From Epithemia pelagica (taxonomy: Eukaryota > Bacillariophyta > Bacillariophyceae > Surirellales > Surirellaceae): 64,000 nt of DNA. The notes under the pieces are model-generated. The model worked only from the letters and a program-made list of their open reading frames with translations. It had not been told where the DNA came from and did no database searches. A program made the position numbers and the translations under genes. Of the stretch, positions 63,896 to 64,000 are shown piece after piece (position 1 is the first letter of the stretch; every line of letters starts with the position of its first letter). The DNA lies in the NCBI GenBank assembly GCA_946965045.2, contig OX337228.1, positions 992,001-1,056,000 of the forward strand. The letters are read 5' to 3'.

Positions 63896-64000
63896 TGCGA
63901 GTAGTGGAAAAGAACGGCGGTCTCTTTCCCATTGAGCAATCCGTAAAAGGATACTTGTTCTGATAATCACTATTATGTTAGGCCTAAATTCTCACTAAAC
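63896..64000 (-). repeat. 5' LTR of the copia element (partial)
   Basis: 105 bases identical to 56995-57099; the LTR continues past the window edge. Confidence 0.93.

Larger units (their letters stand above)
56995..64000 (-). mobile_element. Ty1/copia LTR retrotransposon (over 7 kb)
   Basis: The order on the minus strand is 5' LTR (63896 to beyond the window), primer-binding site, gag with a CCHC knuckle, protease, integrase, reverse transcriptase, RNase H, polypurine tract and 3' LTR. Integrase before reverse transcriptase defines Ty1/copia. The visible LTR parts are identical, implying recent insertion, yet coding lesions are present (see the coding entries). Diatom genomes hold several copia lineages (the CoDi groups); which one this belongs to cannot be decided without a tree. 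Confidence 0.93.

Overview
The window reads as nuclear DNA of a stramenopile alga, most likely a raphid pennate diatom. This is inferred from gene content: an AP2-type DNA-binding domain in a very long low-complexity protein, two heat-shock-factor (HSF)-type proteins, small type II membrane enzymes with poly-Thr/Gln/Asn tracts, short GT-AG introns of about 49-200 bp and a Ty1/copia element. No species assignment is possible from the sequence alone. No tRNA, rRNA, CRISPR or prokaryote-type operon was recognised.

Layout. 1-3.4 kb: no convincing gene; a 43-bp inverted repeat encloses 1.2 kb. 3.4-18.6 kb: gene-rich. It holds an AP2-domain protein, a Thr-rich type II membrane protein, a small secreted or plastid-type protein, a PAPS-dependent sulfotransferase, a duplicated 386-bp repeat and a 1,923-residue GRIP-domain golgin. 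18.6-26 kb: gene-poor and repeat-rich. It holds a fragment broken by a hairpin, an inward-rectifier K+ channel pseudogene split in its pore by a 755-bp MITE with TTA target duplications, several palindromic repeat families and a block dense in TGACT/AGTCA. 26.2-30.7 kb: a Ser-rich unknown protein and a three-exon small membrane protein.

31.1-35.8 kb is a transposon cluster: a complete two-gene PIF/Harbinger-like element (transposase and SANT-like partner transcribed divergently around a 220-bp foldback) followed by two abutting non-autonomous elements. 36.3-50.6 kb: two convergent HSF-type genes, an EF-hand membrane protein, a SLAC1/TDT-like multi-span transporter, a DUF5672-like glycosyltransferase and a ubiquitin-like-domain protein.

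50.7-64 kb: mosaic region. A duplicated copy of the 3' end and downstream flank of a D-lactate dehydrogenase gene lies beside a three-exon SAM-like/PD-(D/E)XK nuclease-like gene that appears to share its last codons with that dehydrogenase. An 810-bp MITE flanked by TTAA sits inside the duplication. The D-lactate dehydrogenase has a copia retrotransposon immediately upstream in the same orientation, its 3' LTR only 33 bp from the likely start codon. The visible parts of the two LTRs are identical, yet the polyprotein carries a UGA at the gag/pol boundary, a frameshift and an in-frame reverse transcriptase deletion.

The strongest observations are the LTR placed as a possible promoter and N-terminal extension of D-lactate dehydrogenase, the precisely reconstructable MITE insertion in the K+ channel pore, the complete Harbinger-like unit with its central foldback, and the nuclease-like gene that seems to have captured a dehydrogenase 3' end.
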